DNA from: Streptomyces katrae
GTDB lineage: Bacteria > Actinomycetota > Actinomycetes > Streptomycetales > Streptomycetaceae
DNA length: 64,000 bases
Direction of reading: 5' to 3'
Assembly (NCBI RefSeq): GCF_002028425.1
Contig: NZ_CP020042.1
Location: forward strand, 1,302,001-1,366,000
Shown here: piece after piece, positions 26,216 to 34,406 of the stretch
Numbering within the stretch: position 1 is the stretch's first letter
Layout: every line of letters begins with the position of its first letter
The notes under the pieces: model-generated
Databases searched by the model: none
Told to the model about the DNA's origin: nothing
Seen by the model: only the letters and a program-made list of their open reading frames with translations
Made by a program: the position numbers and the translations under genes

Positions 26216-26760
26216 CCCCCGACGAGCTCGAAGCCGCCCGCGACCGCGTCCTCCCGGATGTGGTCGCGGGCGGTCTGCGTGTGCTGTTCTGCGGTATCAA
26301 TCCGGGCCTCCTCTCCGCCGCGACGGGCCACCACTTCGCCCGCCCCGGCAACCGTTTCTGGCCGGTCCTGCACCTGTCCGGCTTCACCCCCCGCCTGCTG
26401 GCCCCCGCCGAGCAGGAGGAACTGCTCGCCTACCGCCTGGGCATCACCAACGTCGTCGCCCGGGCCACCGCCCGCGCCGACGAGCTGAGCGCCGAGGAGT
26501 TCCGCGAGGGCGGCCGGATCCTGACGGCGAAGGTGGAACGGCTGCGCCCGCAGTGGCTGGCCGTGGTCGGCATCACCGCCTACCGCACCGCGTTCCACGA
26601 ACCGAGGGCCGTCATCGGCCCCCAGGAGCGCACCATCGGCACGACCCGGATCTGGGCCCTTCCCAATCCGAGCGGGCTCAACGCCCACTGGACCGCGGCC
26701 TCCATGGCCGAGGAGTTCGCCCGGCTCCGCGAGGCCTCGCAGGACCCCTCCGGCTCCTGA
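26212..26760 (+). CDS. mug: Mismatch-specific uracil/thymine DNA glycosylase (Mug/TDG)
   Basis: This is a 182-residue glycosylase of the Mug family, removing U or T mispaired with G. The catalytic Asn lies in FCGINPGLLS and the second motif is ALPNPSGLNAHW. The open frame begins after the purB frame with CTG ACC CCC, where a CTG codon overlaps the purB stop (CTGA). This gives the family N-terminus TPDELEAARDR, so I annotate a CTG start by coupling; the first GTG (26260) would remove 16 residues and lacks a ribosome site. The pairing with purB is probably positional only. Confidence 0.85.
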   Translation: MTPDELEAARDRVLPDVVAGGLRVLFCGINPGLLSAATGHHFARPGNRFWPVLHLSGFTPRLLAPAEQEELLAYRLGITNVVARATARADELSAEEFREGGRILTAKVERLRPQWLAVVGITAYRTAFHEPRAVIGPQERTIGTTRIWALPNPSGLNAHWTAASMAEEFARLREASQDPSGS

Positions 26761-26773
26761 GCCCCGCCCCCGG

Positions 26774-27211
26774 CTACGGCGGGTCGACGACGGTGACCCC
26801 CGCCGTCAGCAGGAAGGGCAGCTCCTTGTCCCACTGCGTCACGCACACCAGCAGCCACCGGTCCTCGGCCCGCCACAGGTGCACGTGGTCGGTGCTGCCG
26901 CAGAGGTCCTGCCAGGGCTCGGGTATCTCCTCCCCGTCGAACTGCCGGTAGAGCAGCGAGTCCAGCGCGAAGACCTGCGGCGCTCCCCACCGGTCGGTGA
27001 GGGCCTGGACCAGCGCCCCGTACTCGGCGTTGATCTGGTCGGCGGCCTCCTCCCGGCCGGACCCGTCGTCCTCCCAGAAGTCCCGGGTCCGGCTGAGCCC
27101 GACGAGGTGGTGGCCCGGGCCGCCGCCGTACTCACCGGACGCCTCCCTGCCGGCCGGGAATGCCCTCGCCCGGAGCCGGTCGATCGTGTCGAGGTGCTCT
27201 GCCGTGGTCAT
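26774..27211 (-). CDS. Hypothetical protein
   Basis: This 145-residue soluble acidic protein has no recognised domain. Noticeable features are WEDDGSGREEAADQINAEY and a Trp-rich second half (LWRAEDRWLLVCVTQWDKE). Codon usage is typical of the genome, which supports a real gene. The ATG at 27211 has no clear Shine-Dalgarno; the frame stays open 30 codons further upstream without support. It converges with mug. Confidence 0.65.
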   Translation of the reverse strand: MTTAEHLDTIDRLRARAFPAGREASGEYGGGPGHHLVGLSRTRDFWEDDGSGREEAADQINAEYGALVQALTDRWGAPQVFALDSLLYRQFDGEEIPEPWQDLCGSTDHVHLWRAEDRWLLVCVTQWDKELPFLLTAGVTVVDPP

Positions 27212-27251
27212 GCCGTCAGTATCGCGGTGGCCACTGACAACTGGCCCTGCG

Positions 27252-28001
27252 TCAAGCCGCCCTGCGTCGCACCGCCAGCCAGCCGCCGGCCAGTGCGGCA
27301 CCGGCCCACAGGGTGAGCACGCCCAGCCCGCTCCACGGCCCGAGGTGTCCCCCCGCCTGGCTGTGCATCACCAGCTGTCCGGCCCGGTCCGGAAGGAACT
27401 CGGCCACGCCGCCGGTGGCCGCGCCGACGATGAAGGACACCATCAGGAAGAGGGGTATGAGCAGGCTCAACACGAGCGCTCCGCTGCGGAGCAGGGCCGT
27501 CAGTCCGGCCGCGAACAGGGCGATCAGGGTGAGGTAGAGGCCGCTGCCGACGATGGCGCGGTAGCTGCCGGGATCGCCGAGGTGGAGGGCGTACGGGCCC
27601 ATGGCGGCCTGGCCCGCGACGAAGGTGAGGACGCCGGTGACCTGGCCCACGAGGAGGGCGAGTCCGCCGATCACGGCCATCTTCGACAGGTAGAAGCGGG
27701 TCCGGTTCGGCACGGCCGCCAACGAGGTGCGCAGGGCGCCGTTGTGGAACTCGGCGGACAGGGCGGTGGTGCCGAAGGCCATGGCGGCGATCTGGCCCCA
27801 GAAGATGCCGTAGTAGGCGGCGAAGAGGGGGTCCTCCCCCAGGGCGCCGCCCTCGGCCTGGCCTATTGCGGCGGCGGTCAGTGTCTGGATGCCGACCGTT
27901 GAGGCGAGGATCATGATCAGCGCGGTGAAGCTGCCGCGCAGGGAGCGTATCTTGATCCATTCCGAGTACAGGACGGGGCGGGTGGGCAGAGCGGTGCTCA
28001 T
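27252..28001 (-). CDS. ABC-2-type transporter permease
   Basis: This 249-residue integral membrane protein has six hydrophobic segments (for example LALLVGQVTGVLTFVAGQAA and SLLIPLFLMVSFIVGAATGG), following the N-terminal SEWIKIRSLRGSF motif common to two-component ABC-2 permeases. AGGAGG precedes the ATG. It is the partner of the ATPase 26 bases upstream. The pair is divergent from a histidine kinase/response regulator, the usual arrangement of antibiotic- or lipid-responsive exporters in actinobacteria. Substrate unknown. Confidence 0.9.
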   Translation of the reverse strand: MSTALPTRPVLYSEWIKIRSLRGSFTALIMILASTVGIQTLTAAAIGQAEGGALGEDPLFAAYYGIFWGQIAAMAFGTTALSAEFHNGALRTSLAAVPNRTRFYLSKMAVIGGLALLVGQVTGVLTFVAGQAAMGPYALHLGDPGSYRAIVGSGLYLTLIALFAAGLTALLRSGALVLSLLIPLFLMVSFIVGAATGGVAEFLPDRAGQLVMHSQAGGHLGPWSGLGVLTLWAGAALAGGWLAVRRRAA

Positions 28002-28027
28002 GGCGGGGCCTCCTTCGGTGCGGGGGT

Positions 28028-28939
28028 TCAGCGGGTGGCGGCGAACTGGGCGTGTTCTGCGGTCAGGTCGAGGTAGGCCTGCTCCAGTGAGGCCCGCTCG
28101 TCGGTGAGTTCGAGCACGGGGACGCCCTCACGGGCGGCCAGCCGGCCGAGCTGCTCGGCCTGTATGCCCTCGACGGTCAAGCGCCCGCCGTCGGCGTCGG
28201 CCAGCTCGAACCCCTCCCGGGCCAGGGCCGTCCGCAGCCGGGCCGGTTCGGAGGTGCGCAGCCGCACCCGCGGGGTGCTGCGGGCGTCGATGAACTCCTC
28301 CATCGACGTGTCGGCCAGCAGCCGGCCGCGGCCGAGGACGATCAGGTGGTCGGCGAAGGCCGCGGTCTCCGACATCAGGTGGCTGGAGACCAGGACGGTG
28401 CGGCCGTCATCGGCCAGCTCGCGCAGCAGCTCGCGGATCCAGACGATGCCCTCCGGGTCGAGGCCGTTGGTGGGCTCGTCCAGGAGCAGGACCTCCGGGT
28501 CGCCGAGCAGGGCCGAGGCGATGCCCAGGCGCTGGCGCATGCCGAGGGAGAAGGACTTGACCCGCCGGCCGGCCACCGAGGCGATACCGGTCTGCTCCAT
28601 GACCGCCCGCACCCGGTCCGCCGGGATCCCGCCGGCCGCCGCGAGCATGCGCAGGTGGTCCCGCGCGGTGCGCCCTCCGTGCGCCGCCTGGGCGTCGAGG
28701 AGCGCCCCGACCCGGCGCAGCGGGTCCCGGAGGTCCTGGTAGCGCTCTCCGCCGATGGTGGCCGTGCCCGAGGTCGGGCGGTCCAGACCGAGCAGCAGGC
28801 GCATCGTGGTCGACTTCCCGGCGCCGTTGGGTCCGAGGAAGCCGGTGACCCGCCCGGGCAGGACATCGAAGGTGAGGTGGTCCACGGCCGGGGAAGCGCC
28901 GTAGGCCTTGGTCAGTTCGCGGAACTCGATGCTGTTCAT
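28028..28939 (-). CDS. ABC transporter ATP-binding protein
   Basis: This 303-residue ATPase has Walker A GPNGAGKSTT (about residues 37-46), the signature SFSLGMRQRLGIA (a variant of LSGGQ) and Walker B VLLLDEPTNGLD. The C-terminal 80 residues are the extension seen in the DrrA/BcrA group. With the downstream permease it forms an exporter. It lies divergently opposite a two-component system 108 bases away, which may control it. Confidence 0.93.
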   Translation of the reverse strand: MNSIEFRELTKAYGASPAVDHLTFDVLPGRVTGFLGPNGAGKSTTMRLLLGLDRPTSGTATIGGERYQDLRDPLRRVGALLDAQAAHGGRTARDHLRMLAAAGGIPADRVRAVMEQTGIASVAGRRVKSFSLGMRQRLGIASALLGDPEVLLLDEPTNGLDPEGIVWIRELLRELADDGRTVLVSSHLMSETAAFADHLIVLGRGRLLADTSMEEFIDARSTPRVRLRTSEPARLRTALAREGFELADADGGRLTVEGIQAEQLGRLAAREGVPVLELTDERASLEQAYLDLTAEHAQFAATR

Positions 28940-29047
28940 GCCTCAAGGCTCGCCGTCGGCCCCCGCCCCCTCCCTCCCCCATGCGAGGGTCCCGTCTCCC
29001 CCGTACGGGGGAGACGCCCGGTGATCGGGCGCTGCGACGATGGGGGC

Positions 29048-30229
29048 ATGTACCGACTCCTGCGCGCTCCGTTCCAACCAGTGACGTACTCCCGCTGGTT
29101 GCACCTGTGCGTACCCGTGCTGCTGCTGGCCGTATGGCTGTTCATAGACCCCGGGAAACCGTGGATGCCGCTGCTGATCGTCGTGCCCTTCGGCTTCGTG
29201 CCCTGGGTCCGGATGGCCGAAGGGCTCCAGGCACGGTTCCTGCTCGCCCCGTACGAGCGGGACGGCGCCGACGGCACCATAAGCGCGGAGCCGTCCGCGC
29301 GCTGGGCCGATCGCTGGCGGACGCTGCTGTGGCTGGAGACCCGGATGCTCTTCGCCGCGGTCGCCCTGGGCGCCACGGTCTGGCTGCCGGTCATCACCCT
29401 CGACCTGATCGCCCTGGCCTGCGGACGCGGGCCGAGCAAGGAGCTGGAGTGGATCCTGCCGGACACGACCGCCCCGTGGGTGGCGGTGGCCTTGGCGCCC
29501 CTGCCGCTGGTCCTGCTGGTGGTGGTCGTGTTCCTGCTCGGCGAGCTGATCACCCTGGTGGCGGGCCGGCTGCTGGGCCCGTCGGCCGCCGAGCGGCTCA
29601 GTGCGCTGGAGGCCCGTACGGAACAGCTGTTGGAACGGACCCGGATCGCGCGGGAGCTGCACGACTCCATCGGGCACGCGCTGACGGTGGCGGTGGTGCA
29701 GGCGGGGGCCGCGCGGGCCGCCGGTGACCCGGAGTTCACCGACCGCGCGCTGAACGCGATCGAGGAGACGGGCCGGGCCGCGCTGGAGGATCTGGAGCGG
29801 GTGCTGCTGGTGCTGCGGGAGTCGGCGCAGCCGGCCTCGCAGCGGCCGACCCTGGCCGAGGCGGACCGCCTGCTGGAGTCGGCCCGGGCCTCGGGGGCTG
29901 CGGTGGAGGCCGAACTGTCGGGTGCGCTGGAGGAGTTGCCCGGCCCCGTCACCCGGGAGGGGTACCGGATCCTGCAGGAGGCGCTCACGAACGTGCTGCG
30001 GCACTGCGGGCCCGTCCCGGTCCGCGTCCGGGTCGAGACGACCGGGGGCCGGCTGGAGCTGGAGGTGACGAACCCCCTGCCGGAGGGCCCCTGCGTCAGC
30101 ACGGGCGGGGGAAGCGGACTCCGCGGGATGCGGGAGCGGGCGTCGCTGCTCGGCGGCGAAGCCGAAACCGGCCCCCACAAGGGGGTCTGGCGGGTGCGCG
30201 CGAGGCTTCCGCTGGAGCGAATACGCTGA
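29048..30229 (+). CDS. Sensor histidine kinase (NarL-type partner)
   Basis: This 393-residue kinase has an N-terminal membrane domain of about four helices (residues 18-180), a HisKA_3 dimerisation region with the phospho-acceptor His in IARELHDSIGHALT (about residue 206), and a HATPase_c with the N-box EALTNVLRH and G-motif GSGLRGMRER. The ATG at 29048 gives MYRLLRAPF; only a short G-run precedes it. The cognate response regulator starts four bases after the stop. It probably senses envelope or drug stress for the neighbouring ABC exporter (context-based inference). Confidence 0.92.
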   Translation: MYRLLRAPFQPVTYSRWLHLCVPVLLLAVWLFIDPGKPWMPLLIVVPFGFVPWVRMAEGLQARFLLAPYERDGADGTISAEPSARWADRWRTLLWLETRMLFAAVALGATVWLPVITLDLIALACGRGPSKELEWILPDTTAPWVAVALAPLPLVLLVVVVFLLGELITLVAGRLLGPSAAERLSALEARTEQLLERTRIARELHDSIGHALTVAVVQAGAARAAGDPEFTDRALNAIEETGRAALEDLERVLLVLRESAQPASQRPTLAEADRLLESARASGAAVEAELSGALEELPGPVTREGYRILQEALTNVLRHCGPVPVRVRVETTGGRLELEVTNPLPEGPCVSTGGGSGLRGMRERASLLGGEAETGPHKGVWRVRARLPLERIR

Positions 30230-30233
30230 CCGG

Positions 30234-30884
30234 ATGCCGGTTACCGTACTGCTCGTCGACGACGAACCCCTGGTGCGCGCGGGTCTGCGCGCGGTCCTGG
30301 ACTCCCAGCCCGACATCGAGGTGGTGGGGGAGGCGGCCGACGGGGCGTCCGTCATCCCCCTCGTCCGCCAACTGCGCCCGGACGTGGTGGCGATGGACGT
30401 GCGGATGCCGCTGCTCGACGGGATCGAGGCGACCCGGGCGGTCCTGCGGTCGGTGGACTCGCCGCCGAAGATCATCGTGGTGACGACCTTCGAGAACGAC
30501 GAGTACGTCTACCAGGCGCTGCGCGCAGGGGCCGACGGTTTCCTGCTGAAGCGGGCGCGGCCCGCGGAGATCGTGCACGCGGTGCGGCTGGTGGCGGAGG
30601 GGGAGACGCTGCTGTTCCCGGCGGCGGTGCGGTCCCTCGCCGCCGAGTACGGCAACCGGCAGGCCCGCGCCGTCCTGGAGCGGGCGGCGCTGACCGAGCG
30701 GGAAGAGGCGGTCCTGCGGCTCATGGCGCGCGGCCTGACCAATGTGGAGATCGCCCGCGAGCTGATCGTCGGCACGGAGACGGTCAAGTCGCACGTCAGC
30801 GCCATCCTGGGCAAGCTGGGGGCCCGTGACCGCACCCAGGCGGTGATCACCGCGTACGAGTCCGGGTTCGTCTCGCCGGCGTGA
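30234..30884 (+). CDS. LuxR/NarL-family response regulator
   Basis: This 216-residue regulator has a receiver domain (residues 3-120; phospho-acceptor Asp55 in VVAMDVRMP, acidic pair at 9-10 in LLVDDEP, switch Thr in VVTTFEND, and Lys in LLKRARP) and a C-terminal LuxR-type HTH (about 145-208, LTEREEAVLRLMARGLTNVEIA). It follows the kinase by four bases. The most likely target is the divergent ABC operon and its own promoter in the 28940-29047 spacer. Confidence 0.94.
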   Translation: MPVTVLLVDDEPLVRAGLRAVLDSQPDIEVVGEAADGASVIPLVRQLRPDVVAMDVRMPLLDGIEATRAVLRSVDSPPKIIVVTTFENDEYVYQALRAGADGFLLKRARPAEIVHAVRLVAEGETLLFPAAVRSLAAEYGNRQARAVLERAALTEREEAVLRLMARGLTNVEIARELIVGTETVKSHVSAILGKLGARDRTQAVITAYESGFVSPA

Positions 30885-30960
30885 GGGGGCCGCTTCTCGC
30901 CGCGACGGCGGGGGCGCAGTACGATCCGGCTGACAGGGCCGCTAGCTGGGAGGACACACG

Positions 30961-32112
30961 TTGGGGCAGCTGACCGGCGGGGATCCCTCTCTGCTCAGGC
31001 GGATCAATTCGGCCGTGGTGCTGCGCGCGCTACGCGCTGCCGAATCGCCGACGCTCACCGACCTGACCCGGGTGACCGGGCTCTCCCGGCCGACGGTCGA
31101 GGGGGTGGTGGAGGGTCTGATGGGCGCCGGCCTGGTGGTCGAGGCCGACGCGGAGGAAGGCGCGCGACGCCAGGGACGGCCGGCGAGACGGTTCCGGTTC
31201 CGGGCCGAGGCCGGCCATCTGCTCGGCATCGAGATCGGCTCGCACCGGATCGCGGTACTGCTGTCCGGCCTCGACGGCCGGGTGATCGGGGCCGGGACGA
31301 AGGACGTGGCCGAGACCGCGTCGGCCGACGAGCGGCTGGAGCGGGTCAGGGTGGCGGTGGCCGATCTGCTGCGCCGGGCCGGCATCCCGCGCGACTCGCT
31401 GCGGGCGGTCGGAGTCGGCAGTCCGGGCATCGTGGAGGCCGACGGCACCGTCCGCCTGGGTACGGCGCTGCCCGGCTGGACCGGGCTGCCCCTCGGGGAG
31501 CGGCTGCGGCGCTCCTTCCGCTGTCCGGTCCGGGTGGAGAACGACGCCAACGCGGCGGCCGTCGCCGAACACTGGAAGGGTGCGGCGCGGGACACCGACG
31601 ACATGGTGTTCGTGATGGCCGGCCTCAGCCCGGGCGCGGGCTCCCTCATCGGCGGCCGGCTGCACCGCGGCTTCGGCGGTGCGGCGGGCGAGATCGGCGC
31701 ACTGCACCTGCTGGGACGGGAAGCCAGCCCGGAGCGGCTGCTGTCGACGACGGGCGAACCGCTGCATCCGCTGGACGAGCCGGCGGTCGCCGAGGTCTTC
31801 GCGATGGCCAAGCGGGGCGACGAGCAGGCGGTGGCCGCGGTGGAACGGTTCCTCCAGCGGCTGGTGCACGACGTGGCGGCGCTGGTGCTGGCGATGGATC
31901 CGGAGCTGGTGGTGGTCGGCGGGTGGGCCGCCGGACTGGACGGGGTGCTCGAACCGCTGCGGCGGGAGCTGGAGAGGTACTGCCTGCGGCCGCCGCGGGT
32001 GGCGTTGTCGCTGCTGGGTGAGGCCGCCGTGGCCACGGGGGCGCTGCGGCTCGCGCTGGACCATGTGGAGCGCGAGCTGTTCGCGGTGGAGAGGACCGTC
32101 ACCGCCAGGTGA
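30961..32112 (+). CDS. ROK-family transcriptional regulator
   Basis: This 383-residue protein has an N-terminal winged HTH (about residues 15-75, LTDLTRVTGLSRPTVEGVVEGL) and a ROK sugar-kinase-like domain (85-380) with the ATP motif GIEIGSHRIAVLL and a phosphate-2 segment AGLSPGAGSLIGGRL. The usual ROK zinc-binding CxCGxxGC motif is not visible, so it may be a degenerate sugar sensor. The TTG start is set by GGGAGG seven bases upstream. No sugar genes are adjacent, so its regulon cannot be guessed. Confidence 0.85.
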   Translation: MGQLTGGDPSLLRRINSAVVLRALRAAESPTLTDLTRVTGLSRPTVEGVVEGLMGAGLVVEADAEEGARRQGRPARRFRFRAEAGHLLGIEIGSHRIAVLLSGLDGRVIGAGTKDVAETASADERLERVRVAVADLLRRAGIPRDSLRAVGVGSPGIVEADGTVRLGTALPGWTGLPLGERLRRSFRCPVRVENDANAAAVAEHWKGAARDTDDMVFVMAGLSPGAGSLIGGRLHRGFGGAAGEIGALHLLGREASPERLLSTTGEPLHPLDEPAVAEVFAMAKRGDEQAVAAVERFLQRLVHDVAALVLAMDPELVVVGGWAAGLDGVLEPLRRELERYCLRPPRVALSLLGEAAVATGALRLALDHVERELFAVERTVTAR

Positions 32113-32121
32113 CTCCGCCAG

Positions 32122-32167
32122 GGGGCGGGGGCGGTGCCGCCTCGCCCTGCGGCCCCGCCCCCGCCCC
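32122..32167. terminator. Bidirectional terminator between ROK and GntR genes
   Basis: Two perfect 13-base arms (GGGGCGGGGGCGG and its complement) flank a 20-base loop, in a 162-base convergent gap. A second short palindrome, GCCCCGC/GCGGGGC, follows near 32242. Confidence 0.55.
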
Positions 32168-32274
32168 GCTCTGTCACCGTTTCCGCCTCAAGAGCCGGCG
32201 GGGCGGAAGGGCCCCGGACTCCTGCGGCTACCGCTGAAAGGGCCCCGCGCGGGGCTGCATACCGCCCCGCGGCT

Positions 32275-33027
32275 TCAGGAGGCGGCGCGGGTCTCCGTGA
32301 TCTCCATGCCGGAGTCGCCGAAGGTGAGGCGGCAGGTGTCGGCGCGGTAGGTGGCCACCGAGACGGCGGCCGTGCCCTCCGCGGTGAAGTAGCGGGTGGT
32401 GACCACGAGTACCGGGGCGCCCGGCAGCCGGTCCAGTTCCTTGGCGTCGTCGGCGCGGGCGGAGCCCAGCTCGACCGACCGGTCCTGCCCGTCCAGGGCG
32501 AGCCGCTGGAGTTCCCGCAGGACGGCGCGCGCCCGCGCGGGCCCGGCGAGGGCGTCGATGGCGGACAGCCCGGGTACGGAAGCGGCGGGCACGTACAGCA
32601 GTTCGGCCGCTACGGCCTGGCCCTGGGTGACGCGGGTCCGGCGCACCGTGTGGACCGCCTGGCCGTCGTCGGTGCCGAGCAGCGCGAGGACCGCGCCGGC
32701 CGGGACGGCCTCGACGGCGTCCACGGCCTCCCAGCCGTCGGCGCCCTCGCCCGGCCAGCCCTGCCCCGTGCTGCCGACGGCCACGCCCACGCGCGGCGGG
32801 GCGACGGTCGTGCCGACCCCGCGGCGGCGCTGCAGGCGGCCTTCGAGTTCGAGCTGCTCCAGGGCCTGCCGCAGGGTGGCGCGGGCGACTCCGAAGCGCG
32901 CGGCGAGCTCACGCTCGTTGGGCAGGACCTCGCCGACCGCGAAGTCCCGGTCCAGCGCTTCGCTGAGCACGGTCTTGAGGTGCCAGTACTTCGGCTCCGG
33001 TACCGATTCGAGCTGCGTGGTCCCCAC
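32275..33027 (-). CDS. GntR/HutC-family transcriptional regulator
   Basis: This 250-residue regulator has a GntR winged HTH (about residues 9-75, PKYWHLKTVLSEALDRDF, then FGVARATLRQALEQLELEGR) and a UTRA effector domain (about 95-245), like DasR. The GTG at 33027 is fixed by AGGAGGA upstream. The effector is probably a small phosphorylated sugar or a related metabolite. Upstream lie a canonical promoter, a dre-like palindrome over its -35 and three 13-bp repeats in the leader, suggesting strong autoregulation. Confidence 0.9.
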   Translation of the reverse strand: MGTTQLESVPEPKYWHLKTVLSEALDRDFAVGEVLPNERELAARFGVARATLRQALEQLELEGRLQRRRGVGTTVAPPRVGVAVGSTGQGWPGEGADGWEAVDAVEAVPAGAVLALLGTDDGQAVHTVRRTRVTQGQAVAAELLYVPAASVPGLSAIDALAGPARARAVLRELQRLALDGQDRSVELGSARADDAKELDRLPGAPVLVVTTRYFTAEGTAAVSVATYRADTCRLTFGDSGMEITETRAAS

Positions 33028-33080
33028 CCTGACTCCTCCTGCGATCGCCGCCGTCGCCGTGTCCGGCGGTGGTTCCAGCG

Positions 33081-33119
33081 GCAGTTCCGCGCCGCAGTTC
33101 CGCGCCGCAGTTCCGCGCC
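33081..33119 (-). repeat. Three perfect 13-bp tandem repeats in the GntR leader
   Basis: GCAGTTCCGCGCC is repeated three times without mismatch. It lies in the 5' untranslated region of the GntR gene, 54-92 bases upstream of the GTG. Confidence 0.9.
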
Positions 33120-33153
33120 TTTGTTTATTAAAGGTTCCTGCACTATCCCTGCG

Positions 33154-33182
33154 ACGATAGGACGGTGCACCCCCTTGGTCAA
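33154..33182 (-). promoter_or_regulatory. Promoter of the GntR gene
   Basis: On the minus strand TTGACC and TATCGT are separated by exactly 17 bases, a near-consensus housekeeping promoter. It would give a leader of about 120 bases containing the 13-bp repeats. Confidence 0.6.
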
Positions 33183-33188
33183 GACCAA
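33175..33188. promoter_or_regulatory. dre-like operator overlapping the GntR promoter
   Basis: TTGGTC-TT-GACCAA is a perfect inverted repeat and differs from the DasR site core TGGTCTAGACCA at one central base. It overlaps the -35 box, where binding would block transcription. Likely bound by the GntR product itself or by DasR. Confidence 0.55.
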
Positions 33189-33358
33189 TCCTGGCCAGCC
33201 TGCCGGGCAGAACGGGCATATGTAGCAAGACGTTCACGGGATGTTCGTGCCCACCGCACGTTTCCCCAAGCTCCCGCGTCGACGGCTACCGGACGGTAAT
33301 GATGGGGCGGTCGTCTCCGACGGCCCCTCCCACTCGCGCCCACCCGACGAGGAGCAGC

Positions 33359-34261
33359 ATGACCGCCACGGTCTCCTTCACGATCGATTCGCCGCTGGGT
33401 CCCCGCACCGCCACCGTCGCCCACGAGCGCAAGGGGGCGGGCGAACCCCTCCTCCTGCTGCACGGCATCGGCCACCACCTGCAGGCCTGGCACCCGGTCT
33501 CCGACATCCTGGCGGCCGAGTACGACGTGATCTGCGTCGACCTGCCCGGCTTCGGCGCCTCCGAGCCCCTCCCGCCGGGCGTCCCCTACGACCTCGCCAC
33601 CGTCGCCCCGGCGCTCGGGAAGCTCTGCGCCGCGCTCGGTGCCGAGCGTCCGCACGTCGCGGGGAACTCCCTCGGCGGGCTGCTCGCCCTCGAGATGGGG
33701 CGCCTGGGTCTCGCCCGCTCCGTCACCGCCCTCTCCCCCGCCGGGTTCTGGACGGAGGCCGAGGGGGTGTACGCCTTCTGCGCCCTGCGCGCGATGCGGG
33801 CCGGCGCCCGGGCCCTGCCCCACTCCCTCCTGGAACGGCTCGCCCGCAGCGCCGCCGGCCGCGCCGCGCTCACCGGCGCCATCTACGCCCGCCCGGGCCG
33901 CCGCGCCCCGGAGGCCGTCGTCGCCGAGACCCTGGCCCTGCGGGGCGCCACCGGCTTCGAGCGGACGCTGGCCGCGGGTGACTCGGTCCGGTTCACCCAC
34001 GACCTGCCCGGGCTGCCCGTGACGATCGCCTGGGGCTCCCGCGACCGGCTGCTGCTCCCCCGCCAGGGCCCGCGCGCCAAGCGGACGATCCCCGGGGCCC
34101 GGCTGGTGCGGCTGCGGGGCTGCGGACACGTCCCGATGAACGACGACCCCGCGCTGGTCGCCCGGGTCATCCGCGACACGGCGCACGGCACGGAACCCGC
34201 CGCCGCGCAGGGCCCGGCGCACGACACCGCCTCCGACGACGGCGCCCGCATCGACGCCTGA
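33359..34261 (+). CDS. Alpha/beta hydrolase
   Basis: This 300-residue hydrolase has the oxyanion segment LLLHGIGHHLQAW, the nucleophile Ser104 in VAGNSLGGLLAL, the acid in GSRDRLLLP and the His in GCGHVPMNDDP. There is no signal peptide, so it is cytosolic. The ATG at 33359 has GAGGAG four bases upstream. It is divergent from the GntR gene and could be part of its regulon. The reaction (esterase, epoxide or C-C hydrolase) cannot be decided. Confidence 0.88.
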   Translation: MTATVSFTIDSPLGPRTATVAHERKGAGEPLLLLHGIGHHLQAWHPVSDILAAEYDVICVDLPGFGASEPLPPGVPYDLATVAPALGKLCAALGAERPHVAGNSLGGLLALEMGRLGLARSVTALSPAGFWTEAEGVYAFCALRAMRAGARALPHSLLERLARSAAGRAALTGAIYARPGRRAPEAVVAETLALRGATGFERTLAAGDSVRFTHDLPGLPVTIAWGSRDRLLLPRQGPRAKRTIPGARLVRLRGCGHVPMNDDPALVARVIRDTAHGTEPAAAQGPAHDTASDDGARIDA

Positions 34262-34262
34262 C

Positions 34263-34291
34263 GGCGCGGCGGCCGCGGTCGCGGCCGCGCC
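34263..34291 (+). terminator. Possible terminator after the hydrolase gene
   Basis: GGCGCGGC and GCCGCGCC form an 8-bp stem starting two bases after the stop; the interior is also GC-rich and partly self-complementary. Confidence 0.4.
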
Positions 34292-34406
34292 GGTCGTGAT
34301 CGGCTGACGGGTGTTCATCCACGGTTCGCGTGGGCGACCCGGCCGGTCCGGTGTGCGACGGCACACTGGTCCGGCCATCCCCCCTGCCGTCCCTGGAGAC
34401 GCCCCC

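Larger units (their letters stand above)
33028..33358. other. Divergent control region, GntR gene and hydrolase gene
   Basis: This 331-base noncoding stretch contains the leader repeats (33081-33119), an AT-rich block (TTTGTTTATTAAAG near 33119), the GntR promoter (33154-33182) and the dre-like operator (33175-33188). No convincing promoter for the plus-strand hydrolase was located. Confidence 0.55.

Noticed and set aside
33241..33981. Plus-strand ORF starting MFVPTARFPKLPRR
   Set aside because: It runs out of frame across the well-supported alpha/beta hydrolase and has no domain features.
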